A DNA stretch of 64,000 bases from Lewinellaceae bacterium. GTDB taxonomy: Bacteria; Bacteroidota; Bacteroidia; Chitinophagales; Saprospiraceae. The stretch lies in NCBI GenBank assembly GCA_020636255.1, contig JACJYE010000003.1, positions 124,001 to 188,000 of the forward strand, written 5' to 3'. The position numbers and the translations under genes were made by a program. The notes under the pieces were generated by a model, which ran no database searches, was not told where the DNA came from, and was given only the letters and a program-made list of their open reading frames with translations. Below are positions 42,031 to 50,498 of the stretch, one piece after another (position 1 is the first letter of the stretch; each line of letters opens with the position of its first letter).

Positions 42031-42822
42031 ATGAAAGAAACACTTCACCTGTTCAAGATCGGAGGCGCCATACTGGAAGAAACGGCGCAATTGGAACAAA
42101 CCCTCGCCTTTTTCAGCAACCTGCCCGGCAGAAAGCTGCTGGTGCATGGCGGTGGGCGGCGCGCCAGCCAGCTCAGCAAAACGCTGGGCATAGAAACTCG
42201 TATGGCAGAAGGGCGGCGCATCACCGATGCCGCCACCCTGGAAGTAGTAACGATGGTTTATGCCGGGCTGGAAAACAAAAGAGTGGTGAGCATGCTCCAC
42301 GCTATGCACTGCAACGCCCTGGGCCTGAGCGGCGCCGACGGCAACATCATCCTTGCCGGCAAACGGCCGGTAGGTAAAGTCGACTATGGCCTGGTAGGCG
42401 ATGTGAAAAAAGTCGACACCAAAGCATTGTCAACACTGCTGGAAGCCGGCTTCGTACCCACCTTCTGCGCCATTACCCACGACGGGCAGGGGCAGCTGCT
42501 GAATACCAATGCCGATGCCATTGCCGCCGAACTGGCTATCGCGATGGCCCCGCTGTATCAGGTGCACCTGTATTACTGTTTCGAAAAGGACGGTGTTATG
42601 GCCAACGTCGACAACCCGGACTCCCTGATCGCTTACCTGGATCCCGAAAGTTATACCATCCATAAAGAGCTGGGCAACATCCATGCAGGAATGCTGCCGA
42701 AACTGGACAACGCCTTCCGGGCACTGGAGTCCCATGTGGCTACGGTACAGGTGGGAAGCCGGAAGTCGATAGCCAACGGCACAGCTACGCAATTGCTGCT
42801 GTCTACAGACTTCCCCAAATAA
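42031..42822 (+). CDS. argB: Acylglutamate kinase
   Basis: This 263-residue amino-acid kinase phosphorylates acylglutamate. The nucleotide-binding parts are LFKIGGAILEE and KLLVHGGGRRAS. The glutamate site is ALGLSGADGNIIL, and the later ATP block is YCFEKDGVMANVDNP. In a pathway with a succinylornithine transcarbamylase it probably acts on N-succinylglutamate. It overlaps the following M20 gene by one base (TAATG), so the two are coupled. Confidence 0.93.
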   Translation: MKETLHLFKIGGAILEETAQLEQTLAFFSNLPGRKLLVHGGGRRASQLSKTLGIETRMAEGRRITDAATLEVVTMVYAGLENKRVVSMLHAMHCNALGLSGADGNIILAGKRPVGKVDYGLVGDVKKVDTKALSTLLEAGFVPTFCAITHDGQGQLLNTNADAIAAELAIAMAPLYQVHLYYCFEKDGVMANVDNPDSLIAYLDPESYTIHKELGNIHAGMLPKLDNAFRALESHVATVQVGSRKSIANGTATQLLLSTDFPK

Positions 42823-43907
42823 TGGCCATGGATAACAAGCTGTCCGAAGAAGCTATCGCCTTGCTGCGTCAGCTCATCGCTACGCCTTCTTTTTCGAGGG
42901 AAGAAGCGGGCACGGCCAGGCTGATCGAAGGTTTTTTCCAGCAACGCGGCATTCCTGTAGAACGCAGCGGTAATAATGTCTGGGCCCGTTCCCGCCATTG
43001 GCAGGAAATGAACCCCACCGTCCTGCTCAATTCTCACCACGACACGGTAAAGCCCGCTGCAGGCTGGCAGCGCGATCCGTTTGAGCCTGTCGTGGAAGGG
43101 GGCGCGCTCTACGGCCTGGGTAGCAATGACGCCGGCGGGCCGCTGGTAGCGCTGATAGCGGCATTCCTGTTTTTCTGCGATTCGCGCGAGCTGCCTTTTA
43201 ACCTCATCCTGGCGGCAACGGCCGAAGAAGAAGTCTCCGGAGCCAATGGCATCGCTTCTATCCTGTCGGAAATCCCTACGCCGAAACTCGGCATCATCGG
43301 CGAGCCGACGCAGATGCAACTGGCCATCGCCGAGCGGGGGCTGATGGTGATAGACGCGGTGGTGCGCGGAAAAGCCGGACACGCTGCCCGCGACGAAGGC
43401 GTCAACGCCATCTACCTGGCACTGGAGGACATTAACTGGATACGGCAGTACCGGTTTGAAAAAGTGTCGCCCAGCCTGGGGCCGGTGAAGGCCACAGTGA
43501 CGCAGGCCGAGGCAGGCCATCAACACAACGTGGTGCCTGATACCTGTCGTTACGTCATCGATGTGCGCACCCAGGAGTGTTACACCAACCAGGAGGTGTT
43601 CGATATCCTGCAGCAACATACCCGGGCCGAGCTGAAGGCCCGCTCCATGCGCCTGAACCCCAGCGGTATCCCGGAAGGGCATGCCATCGTACAGGCTGCA
43701 CGCCAGCTGGGGCTAAACACCTTCGGCTCCCCTACCCTGTCGGACCAGGCCCTCTGCCCTTTCCCGACCGTCAAGATCGGCCCCGGAGACTCCGCCCGCT
43801 CCCACACGGCAGATGAGTTTATACTGCTCAGTGAAGTGGAAGCAGGTATAAATACGTACATTCAACTGCTCGATACTTTCGCCGGCAAGTGCGCCCAGAT
43901 TGGGTGA
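42822..43907 (+). CDS. M20 family deacylase, likely of acylcitrulline
   Basis: This 361-residue zinc peptidase-like enzyme of the M20 family has LLNSHHDTVKPA (first metal His and Asp), GLGSNDAGGPL (bridging Asp), AATAEEEVSGANG (catalytic and metal Glu) and IGEPTQMQLAIAERG. The dimerisation domain is present. In the arginine cluster it would remove the acyl group from acylcitrulline, so it is the functional argE. In Bacteroidota with SOTCase this step is expected to release succinate. The stop codon lies in a short 16-base tandem duplication. Confidence 0.88.
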   Translation: MAMDNKLSEEAIALLRQLIATPSFSREEAGTARLIEGFFQQRGIPVERSGNNVWARSRHWQEMNPTVLLNSHHDTVKPAAGWQRDPFEPVVEGGALYGLGSNDAGGPLVALIAAFLFFCDSRELPFNLILAATAEEEVSGANGIASILSEIPTPKLGIIGEPTQMQLAIAERGLMVIDAVVRGKAGHAARDEGVNAIYLALEDINWIRQYRFEKVSPSLGPVKATVTQAEAGHQHNVVPDTCRYVIDVRTQECYTNQEVFDILQQHTRAELKARSMRLNPSGIPEGHAIVQAARQLGLNTFGSPTLSDQALCPFPTVKIGPGDSARSHTADEFILLSEVEAGINTYIQLLDTFAGKCAQIG

Positions 43908-43928
43908 GGGGGAGATTGGGTGACGGAG
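43897..43928 (+). repeat. 16-base tandem duplication over the M20 stop codon
   Basis: AGATTGGGTGAGGGGG is followed directly by AGATTGGGTGACGGAG. The stop TGA of the M20 gene (43905-43907) lies in the first copy. Confidence 0.7.
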
Positions 43929-44000
43929 AGGAGAACCCTAAGCGCCCACCGTATTTGTACGCTGTCTCCTTACCTTGTACCATATAACTGTAAAACCACC

Positions 44001-45350
44001 ATGAAACTCTGGCAAAAAAACTATACCGTCGACCAGCAAATAGAAGCCTTTACGGTAGGACAAGACAGGCTGCTGGACCGCTTATTGGCGCCGTATGACA
44101 TTCTCGGATCCCTGGCGCACATCCAGATGCTGCAGCACATCGGGCTGCTGACAGTAGAGGAGCGGAATACCCTTACCCAGTCCCTGCGACAGCTTTACCG
44201 AAAGGCTGAAGCCGGAGAATTAAATATCGAAGAAGGCGTGGAGGATATCCACTCTCAGGTGGAGCTGCTGCTGACGCGCGAGCTGGGAGAGGCCGGGAAA
44301 AAGATACATGCCGGCCGCTCCCGCAACGACCAGGTGCTGGTCGACTTACAATTGTACTTTCGTGCCGAACTACAACAGATAACCGAGCTTACGGAAGCGC
44401 TCTTTAGCTGTTTGATGGGCCTGGCGCAAAAGCACAAAAACGTATTATTGCCCGGATATACCCACTTTCAGGCGGCCATGCCGTCCAGCTTCGGGCTGTG
44501 GTTCAGCGCCTATGCCGAATCGCTGGCCGATGGTTTGCGCCTGGTTCAGGCCGTTTACCATACCGTGAACCAAAACCCCCTGGGCTCGGCTGCAGGTTAC
44601 GGCACGTCATTCCCCCTCGACAGGCGAATGACGACGAAGCTGCTAGGGTTTGAAGACTTGAACTACAACGTCGTGCACGCCCAGATGGGGCGGGGAAAAT
44701 CGGAGCTCTTCCTGAGTTTCGCCCTGGCGGCCCTGGCACATACCCTCGGCAAGCTGGCATCTGATGTAGTGTTGTACGTCAGCCAGAACTTCGCTTTCCT
44801 CTCGTTTCCTGACGAATTGACGACGGGTTCCAGCATCATGCCACACAAGAAAAACCCTGATGTTTTCGAGCTGATCCGCGCGCGCTGCAATCATTTGCAA
44901 AGCCTGCCCGCACAGGTGGCCGCGCTTACCAACAGCCTGCCGTCGGGTTACCATCGCGACTTCCAGCTGCTCAAGGAAGCCATTTTCCCCGCTATCAACC
45001 ACCTCAAGGAATGCCTGTCCATACTGGCCTACGCGCTGCCCCAGGCCCGGGTAAACCCCGACATCCTGGACGACGAGCGCTACCAGTACCTCTTCAGCGT
45101 AGAATCGGTGAATGCACTGGTGCTGAGGGGCGTGCCCTTCCGGGAAGCATACCAGCAGGTGGGCCGGCAGATCGCCGAGGGGGGCTTTCAGGCGCCGGAA
45201 ACCCTCCGGCATACCCACGAAGGAAGCATCGGCAACCTATGCCTGGAAGAGATAGGCCTAAAAATGAAAAAGGTAATACAGGGCTTCCCCTTCGATAAAG
45301 TGCAGGCAGCGCTGGAGCGGCTGCTGGGCAAGGGTAAAGGGCAAGGGTAA
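44001..45350 (+). CDS. argH: Argininosuccinate lyase
   Basis: This 449-residue enzyme splits argininosuccinate into arginine and fumarate, the last step of the pathway. It has AGRSRNDQVLVDLQLYFR, PGYTHFQAAMPSSFGLW and the family signature TGSSIMPHKKNPDVFE with the catalytic Ser. I start at the ATG at 44001 (MKLWQKNYTVDQQ); the frame extends upstream without homology. The C-terminus ends LLGKGKGQG: the Gly/Lys tail and the stop codon are both supplied by a GGGTAAA repeat array. It is the last gene of the cluster. Confidence 0.95.
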   Translation: MKLWQKNYTVDQQIEAFTVGQDRLLDRLLAPYDILGSLAHIQMLQHIGLLTVEERNTLTQSLRQLYRKAEAGELNIEEGVEDIHSQVELLLTRELGEAGKKIHAGRSRNDQVLVDLQLYFRAELQQITELTEALFSCLMGLAQKHKNVLLPGYTHFQAAMPSSFGLWFSAYAESLADGLRLVQAVYHTVNQNPLGSAAGYGTSFPLDRRMTTKLLGFEDLNYNVVHAQMGRGKSELFLSFALAALAHTLGKLASDVVLYVSQNFAFLSFPDELTTGSSIMPHKKNPDVFELIRARCNHLQSLPAQVAALTNSLPSGYHRDFQLLKEAIFPAINHLKECLSILAYALPQARVNPDILDDERYQYLFSVESVNALVLRGVPFREAYQQVGRQIAEGGFQAPETLRHTHEGSIGNLCLEEIGLKMKKVIQGFPFDKVQAALERLLGKGKGQG

Positions 45351-45367
45351 AGGGTAAAGGGTAAAGG
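45332..45367. repeat. GGGTAAA heptamer array at the argH stop
   Basis: Four exact GGGTAAA units (45332, 45345, 45352, 45359) with one six-base variant GGGCAA between the first two. The stop TAA of argH (45348-45350) lies inside. The same unit, in the same orientation relative to the gene, ends the HMG-CoA reductase gene. Confidence 0.8.
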
Positions 45368-45394
45368 TTTAAAGGCCAGCGGACATCCAATGCC

Positions 45395-45482
45395 GCAGTG
45401 GCGGAGCCGGCCGTCTCGCCCAAAGGGCGTAAACAGAACAGCCACGGGTTTCGTCCGTGGACGAAATGCCGTCGTGGCGGAG
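45395..45482 (+). repeat. Dispersed repeat-like segment with hairpins
   Basis: TGCCGCAGTGGCGGAGCCGG and TGCCGTCGTGGCGGAGCC flank a perfect hairpin TTTCGTCCGTGGACGAAA (45449-45466) and the overlapping pair CCACGG/CCGTGG (45442-45460). Words match segments at 16411 and 35035. Confidence 0.45.
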
Positions 45483-45500
45483 CCTCCAAACAAGCTCTAA
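45482..45500 (-). repeat. Single arm of the AGAGCTTGTTTGGAGGCC family
   Basis: Read on the minus strand: TTAGAGCTTGTTTGGAGGC, one arm only. The opposite arm is missing here. Confidence 0.75.
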
Positions 45501-45557
45501 AGGAAAGAGGAGGCGCCGCTAAATGAAGCTGTGTGGGGCGCCTCCTGTCTGCCGGTA

Positions 45558-46100
45558 TTAGTTGACGATCAACTCACCATTCATGGTAATGTGGTGCGCC
45601 GGAAAGGAGCAAATGTACTTATAAGTACCCGGCGCCGGCGCGTCAAAAGATACGGAGGTGGACTCGCCACCGCCTACCAGGCTGGTATGTGCGATAATAT
45701 CGCCTTCCATGTTGGTGGGGATATAATCCGAGTCCTTATGTTTAGTCGCTTCGGTAGCAAAAGCATCGACATCGACACCTGGTTTCAGGAGCACGAAATT
45801 GTGGCCCATCACTTCCTTTTTCATCTTGCCGGTATGGGTAAGGGTAAGATTGATCTTCTGGCCGGCCTTCACTTCGATCTTGTTCAGGTTGTATTTCATC
45901 ATGTCGTCGCCGGTAAGCCTGGCCGTTACGGTGCTGCCATCAGCTGATACTTCGATAGGTGCTTCCGGCTCGGCGATCATGGATTTGGGCTTTTCAGCCG
46001 TCGCTCCTTCCGAGGAAGAAGTGTCACCGCCACCGCCACAGGAGCTGAAGGTGAACAACAGAGCGAACAGGCCGATCATCATTAATGCATTTTTTTTCAT
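45558..46100 (-). CDS. Azurin-like blue copper lipoprotein
   Basis: This 180-residue protein has a lipoprotein signal with Cys21 in FTFSSCGGGG, a linker of about 30 residues, and an azurin domain. The four copper ligands fit the azurin pattern: His100 in MGHNFVLL, then Cys164, His169 and Met173 in CSFPAHHITMNGELIV. The azurin disulfide is absent. It should carry single electrons at the membrane surface. It stands alone and is divergent from alkaline phosphatase. Confidence 0.92.
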   Translation of the reverse strand: MKKNALMMIGLFALLFTFSSCGGGGDTSSSEGATAEKPKSMIAEPEAPIEVSADGSTVTARLTGDDMMKYNLNKIEVKAGQKINLTLTHTGKMKKEVMGHNFVLLKPGVDVDAFATEATKHKDSDYIPTNMEGDIIAHTSLVGGGESTSVSFDAPAPGTYKYICSFPAHHITMNGELIVN

Positions 46101-46250
46101 GGCTGATTTTTTTTATGCAGCTCCAAGTTACGACAGCCGGCCTGTATTTCTCAAACCCCACCCAATCTTTTACGCAGGTTTTACACCATGTATACGGCCG
46201 GTTTTTTTCGCTTCAGGTTAAAAAGGAAGATCCGTGGCCGCAATTTAACA

Positions 46251-46278
46251 TTGAAGAGACATTGAAACTTTATATTTG
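46251..46278 (+). promoter_or_regulatory. Promoter-like boxes of the alkaline phosphatase gene
   Basis: TATATTTG at 46271-46278 matches TAnnTTTG exactly. TTG at 46251-46253 lies 17 bases upstream, slightly short of the usual spacing. The transcript would start about 18 bases before the ATG at 46303. Confidence 0.55.
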
Positions 46279-46302
46279 GCGCGGCTACCAAACCAAAAAG
46301 AC

Positions 46303-47406
46303 ATGAAATACTACCAAACCGTTATCCTGGCCGTGGCGCTCCTGTTCGGCGCAGGATGTAACCGGCACCTTCAGCAATTCGGCGCCGGCAAGAAAGCCCA
46401 GAACGTCATCCTGCTCATCGGCGACGGTATGGGCCTCACGCAAATGTCGACGGCCTACTACTACGAAAACGGGACGCCCAGCTTTTCGCGTTTCCCCATC
46501 ATCGGCCTCCACCAGAATAAACCTACCGACGAACTGATAACCGACTCGGCAGCCGGCGCCACCGCCTTCTCCACGGGCTACAAGTCCTACAACGCCGCCA
46601 TAGGCGTAGACGATGATACCATCTCCAGAGAGACCATCCTGGAGATGGCGGCAAAAAAAGGCTTGAGCACCGGGCTCATAGCGACCTCTGCTATCACGCA
46701 TGCTACGCCGGCCGCTTTTTTTGCCCACGTCCCTTTCCGCGACCAGCAGGATGAGATCGCCACGCAGCTTCCCTCCTCACCAGTGGACTTCTTTGCCGGA
46801 GGCGGCCTGCAGTTCTTCCACCACCGCAAAGATGGGCGCGATGTGCTGGGCGAGCTCAAAGAGGCAGGGTTTACAGTCGACACTACCAGCCTCAACAGCT
46901 CGGAGCTGCTTTCCATTTCCAAAAAATACGGTTACCTGCTCGCTCCCGATGGCTTGCCCAAAATGCAGGAAGGCCGGGGTGATTTCCTGCCGCAGGCCAC
47001 ACAAATGGCGCTCGATTACCTGAGCCAGGACAAAGACGGCTTTTTCCTCATGGTTGAAGGTTCTCAGATTGACTGGGGCGGCCACAATAATGACGCAGAT
47101 TACGTGATCGAAGAAGTAAAGGATTTTGACAAAGCGATCGGCGTGGCACTCGACTTTGCTGCAAAAAAAGGGAATACCCTCGTCATCGTCACCGCCGACC
47201 ACGAAACCGGCGGCATGTCGCTTTCCGCTGCCGAAGTACGTATGCAGCGCGATTACAACCACATTAAGCCTACTTTCTCTACCGGCGGCCACTCGGCTAC
47301 CCTCATTCCCGTATACGCCTATGGGCCTGGCGCCTGGGCCTTCGCCGGTATCTACCAGAACAATGATATTTTTGAAAAAATGGTACAGGGTTTTGGGTGG
47401 AAGTGA
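46303..47406 (+). CDS. Alkaline phosphatase, lipoprotein
   Basis: This 367-residue enzyme releases phosphate from monoesters. It starts with a lipoprotein signal (VILAVALLFGAGC). The metal-binding and catalytic blocks are VILLIGDGMGLTQM, TDSAAGATAFSTGYKS with catalytic Ser82, FFLMVEGSQIDWGGHNND, VIVTADHETGGMSL and FSTGGHSATLIPVYAYGPG. The length is shorter than E. coli PhoA but usual for this Bacteroidota group. I use the ATG at 46303, directly before the signal. It is divergent from the azurin gene. Confidence 0.95.
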   Translation: MKYYQTVILAVALLFGAGCNRHLQQFGAGKKAQNVILLIGDGMGLTQMSTAYYYENGTPSFSRFPIIGLHQNKPTDELITDSAAGATAFSTGYKSYNAAIGVDDDTISRETILEMAAKKGLSTGLIATSAITHATPAAFFAHVPFRDQQDEIATQLPSSPVDFFAGGGLQFFHHRKDGRDVLGELKEAGFTVDTTSLNSSELLSISKKYGYLLAPDGLPKMQEGRGDFLPQATQMALDYLSQDKDGFFLMVEGSQIDWGGHNNDADYVIEEVKDFDKAIGVALDFAAKKGNTLVIVTADHETGGMSLSAAEVRMQRDYNHIKPTFSTGGHSATLIPVYAYGPGAWAFAGIYQNNDIFEKMVQGFGWK

Positions 47407-47417
47407 AAGCAAAAAAA

Positions 47418-47441
47418 GCCCTGCCACCGAAGCAGCAGGGC
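47418..47441 (+). terminator. Terminator after alkaline phosphatase
   Basis: A 7-bp stem (GCCCTGC with GCAGGGC), 12 bases after the stop codon, with an A-run in front. It may also serve the opposite strand. Confidence 0.6.
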
Positions 47442-47475
47442 ATTAACATCCCATGTTGTGAAACAGTGTTCCTTT

Positions 47476-47505
47476 GGAGGGCGCCGGCAGATACTGGCGC
47501 CCTCC
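47476..47505. terminator. Second hairpin between convergent genes
   Basis: A 10-bp stem (GGAGGGCGCC with GGCGCCCTCC) with a 10-base loop, between alkaline phosphatase and the M12B protease gene. Confidence 0.55.
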
Positions 47506-47580
47506 TCAGCTTCCACCGGCGCCATGTAGGGGGGTAAAAGGTGGCGCCAAAAGGAAGCATAGCTCTCTCCAGACAAGCTG

Positions 47581-50022
47581 CTAGTGCTGCGTAATGCTGA
47601 AACGCTCTGTAAATTGTTGCTCCCCGACTATCATGCGTAACAGATAAGCTCCGGCGGGCAGGGCAGATACATCCAGGCGGTGTTGGTTAGGGCCGGGTAG
47701 TACGCCCAGGCGCTGCTCATCGATAAGCTGCCCGGTAACGGAAAACAACTGGATGCTGGCCTGCCCTTCCTCCCCGCTTTGGAGATCCAGCACCAGCCAG
47801 TCGCTGGTGGGGTTGGGATAAAGCCGCAAAGCGGAAGGTGTATTCATTGTAGTGAGCTCCAGGGCCGGAGGGCTGAATATGGCATCTGTCCCTTCACAGC
47901 CGGCGCCTTCATAGATCTTGATATTGCGGAAGAACGCATTGCTGTTATAGGGATAACGGTCGTAGTCGGCAGCGAAGAACAGCCGGTCGAAACGGCCGGT
48001 GTAGTATTCCCCTACGGGTATGGTGTACCTTACCCAGGCGCCGCCGCCAGAGTAGTTGTCGAAAGCGCCGATGCCCCAGTCCTGAGTGCCGTACAGGCGG
48101 AATGTCCTGTTGGCGGAAATGCTGTTGTTGTCGTCAAACCCGATGCCGTGGATCTCTCCCTGCCGGCTGGAAGCGAACTCCAGCTCCAGCACGGTTTGGG
48201 GGGTAACCTCGTATTTCAGCGAAATAGATTTCCAGGCATTATTGCCGATCCGGAGTATCTCCCCGTCGTTCATCAGCTGATAATACCCGGCATCCTGCGG
48301 GCCCCCGAACGAGAGGATCTCAAAGTCGTTGAAGTCAACCTCCAGGCAGCTCGTGCTGTCCGGCTCGAAGGGCAGGCAGAAAAAGGTCGAATCTTTATCG
48401 CCGAAAGCGCCACCCGAAGCGACAACATGGCCGCTGCTATCGGTGAGGCTATAGTACCCATGCCCAAACTCACAGCAAATGCCGTCGCCATAAGCGTCGA
48501 AGATCTCGAACACATAACAGCCTTCTTCCAGGCAAAGCGGCTGCTCCACTTCAGAGCCGTTGGCGCCGTCGGCATAAGGGCCGCCGGCATAGAGCACATG
48601 CCCATTGGTATCACGCACTTCCCAGGTGGTCTCCGACCCGTATTGGTCGAGGGTAATGGACAGGGCCATCTCCTGGCCCTCACAGCCATCATCGCCGGGA
48701 GGAGGGTTGCCGCCACCGCCGCCGTTGTCGCAGGGCTGCAGGCAGGAGGCATTGATCACAGCATTGCGAATGACATTGCCGGGCTGTGGCCCGAAGCCAT
48801 TACTGAAATTGATGCCCACACTCGTGATGTGGCAGTACGACATCATGGTGCCGCCTCCCGAAGGATAACCCGGGTTGGGGCAGGAACCCTCTACGTAACC
48901 TGCGCAGCCATCAATGGCGGTGTTGTTGCCGTTCCAGGCACAGGCATGGGTGTGCTTGGAACCGAAGAGATGCCCCAGCTCGTGCGTGATGACCATGACC
49001 GACCAGGAATAGGCCGGCACGGCGCTGTACGTACTGTTAATACTGGCAAAACTGTGCTTTGGCGCATAGGGGTTACACAGGCCGGACAGATAAGCGATAC
49101 CTCCGCTCGCCTTGTACGACAGCAACTGCCCAAGGTCGCCATTGAATGATGGCCGCTGGCTGACGAACTGGGTCAACAGAGTATAGCTGTCGCTCCCATA
49201 GTACGTGCTGGGCGTATCCCAAAGGTATATCTCCGATAAAGTGACGTTGATGTTCTCATTAGCATAAAGGGCTGCTACCTGGTTGAACAGGCCGGTGATA
49301 TAATTCGTCGTCCCGCTTGCGCCACCTTTGTTTTGATAGATATCATTGTCAACTTCCAGATAGATGCGCACACAGTCGCCGGGATCCCTGTAGCCTATAG
49401 GCATTTCCAGTTGCCCGGGCCTGTAATCCGGCCCGTCGTCGGGCGTAGCGCAGTCGAAGTTCTGTTCGGACAACACCCTGCGGTCGTTGTAAAGCACATA
49501 CTGCCCGGCCGAACGCTCCTTACCCATCGCGCCCAGCACGAGATTGCCCAGGCTTTTCGAACTCAGTACCCCCATAACTTCGCCTTCGAAGAAGCTGAAG
49601 GCCGCTACCGAACCGGCTTCACCCTTGACAACACCGCGGTAGTGGCGCCCGGAAAGGGTTTTGGCCGGCCGGCCCGACGATGCCAGCACAGCGGAGAACC
49701 CAACCGAAAGCGGGCTGACGGCGACCAGTTCCAGTTCCAGAGGCTGGCTACGGCCCGACTTGGGCAGAGAGAGGCTGAAGTGATCCGGATGCTCGAATAT
49801 CAGCTGTGTAAGGGCTTCGTCGTCCAACTCCAGGACGTCGTAGTCGTCCAGCCTCCGGGAGAGCGCGGGATCGTCTTGTTGGGAAGGCCTGAAAAGCGCG
49901 TGTTCTTCGAAAGCAAGTCCCTGTGTTTTGATTGTGTTTACCAGCTCTGCGGGTTGGAGCTGTGCCTGGGCGTAGCCAATACAAAAGGCTACCAGCCCTA
50001 AGGCAGTTAGGGTGCATCTCAT
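47581..50022 (-). CDS. Reprolysin-like (M12B) metalloprotease with T9SS tail
   Basis: This 813-residue exported protein has a signal peptide (LTALGLVAFCIGYAQAQ). A propeptide follows with a typical LELELVAVSPLSVGFSAVL block. The catalytic domain carries the zinc motif VITHELGHLFGSKHTHACAW near residue 350, and MMSYCHI after it as Met-turn. Two beta-rich modules follow: DQYGSETTWEVRDTNGHVLY, and a carbohydrate-binding-like part CLEVDFNDFEILSFGG. The last 80 residues are a T9SS type A tail (LRLYPNPTSDWLVLDLQ to RMIVGEQQFTERFSITQH). It should act outside the cell on proteins. It is convergent with alkaline phosphatase. Confidence 0.94.
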   Translation of the reverse strand: MRCTLTALGLVAFCIGYAQAQLQPAELVNTIKTQGLAFEEHALFRPSQQDDPALSRRLDDYDVLELDDEALTQLIFEHPDHFSLSLPKSGRSQPLELELVAVSPLSVGFSAVLASSGRPAKTLSGRHYRGVVKGEAGSVAAFSFFEGEVMGVLSSKSLGNLVLGAMGKERSAGQYVLYNDRRVLSEQNFDCATPDDGPDYRPGQLEMPIGYRDPGDCVRIYLEVDNDIYQNKGGASGTTNYITGLFNQVAALYANENINVTLSEIYLWDTPSTYYGSDSYTLLTQFVSQRPSFNGDLGQLLSYKASGGIAYLSGLCNPYAPKHSFASINSTYSAVPAYSWSVMVITHELGHLFGSKHTHACAWNGNNTAIDGCAGYVEGSCPNPGYPSGGGTMMSYCHITSVGINFSNGFGPQPGNVIRNAVINASCLQPCDNGGGGGNPPPGDDGCEGQEMALSITLDQYGSETTWEVRDTNGHVLYAGGPYADGANGSEVEQPLCLEEGCYVFEIFDAYGDGICCEFGHGYYSLTDSSGHVVASGGAFGDKDSTFFCLPFEPDSTSCLEVDFNDFEILSFGGPQDAGYYQLMNDGEILRIGNNAWKSISLKYEVTPQTVLELEFASSRQGEIHGIGFDDNNSISANRTFRLYGTQDWGIGAFDNYSGGGAWVRYTIPVGEYYTGRFDRLFFAADYDRYPYNSNAFFRNIKIYEGAGCEGTDAIFSPPALELTTMNTPSALRLYPNPTSDWLVLDLQSGEEGQASIQLFSVTGQLIDEQRLGVLPGPNQHRLDVSALPAGAYLLRMIVGEQQFTERFSITQH

Positions 50023-50498
50023 GTGTTAATCGGTTTTTGGTTAAAAATCTATAGTTCTGTCCTTAATCCGGCTTTAATAGCATTACAGCCTCTGCTCAAA
50101 GCAGAAGAGCAATACGTAGGTTAGCGCAATGCTGGTTAGGGTTTAGAAAGGACGTCTGAATGAGATTATGGCTTCGCCATTTAAAATGCAGGAAAAAAGC
50201 GTTTTCTCAGTGGGCTGTTTGCTTGGTGTGAATTGTAGGGGCAAATATTTGTCAGTAGCTTGACTGGGGTAGTGCAAATGTAAGTTTTTCAGGTATATAA
50301 ACAAATTTTTAAACTGATAAAATTCCTATATGAAATTTTTTTTAATTAATATTCCACCTGGGCAATTTCCTGCTTTTTGCAATCGTTCTATTGGGTTTTT
50401 TTGGGGATTTTTTTCACCTGGATCGGCATCTACCCATGTAGGTTTAGGTACTTTTACTAAGTAGGCCTGGCCAATAAAGAGTACCAAATCGTTACGAA
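50023..50498. other. AT-rich divergent intergenic region
   Basis: These 476 bases separate the M12B protease (minus) from the LRR protein (plus). They are unusually AT-rich, especially 50280-50420. A 60-codon minus-strand frame at 50326-50508 has a coding-like composition but no recognised relative and overlaps the LRR start. I found no clear promoter or repeat. Confidence 0.4.
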
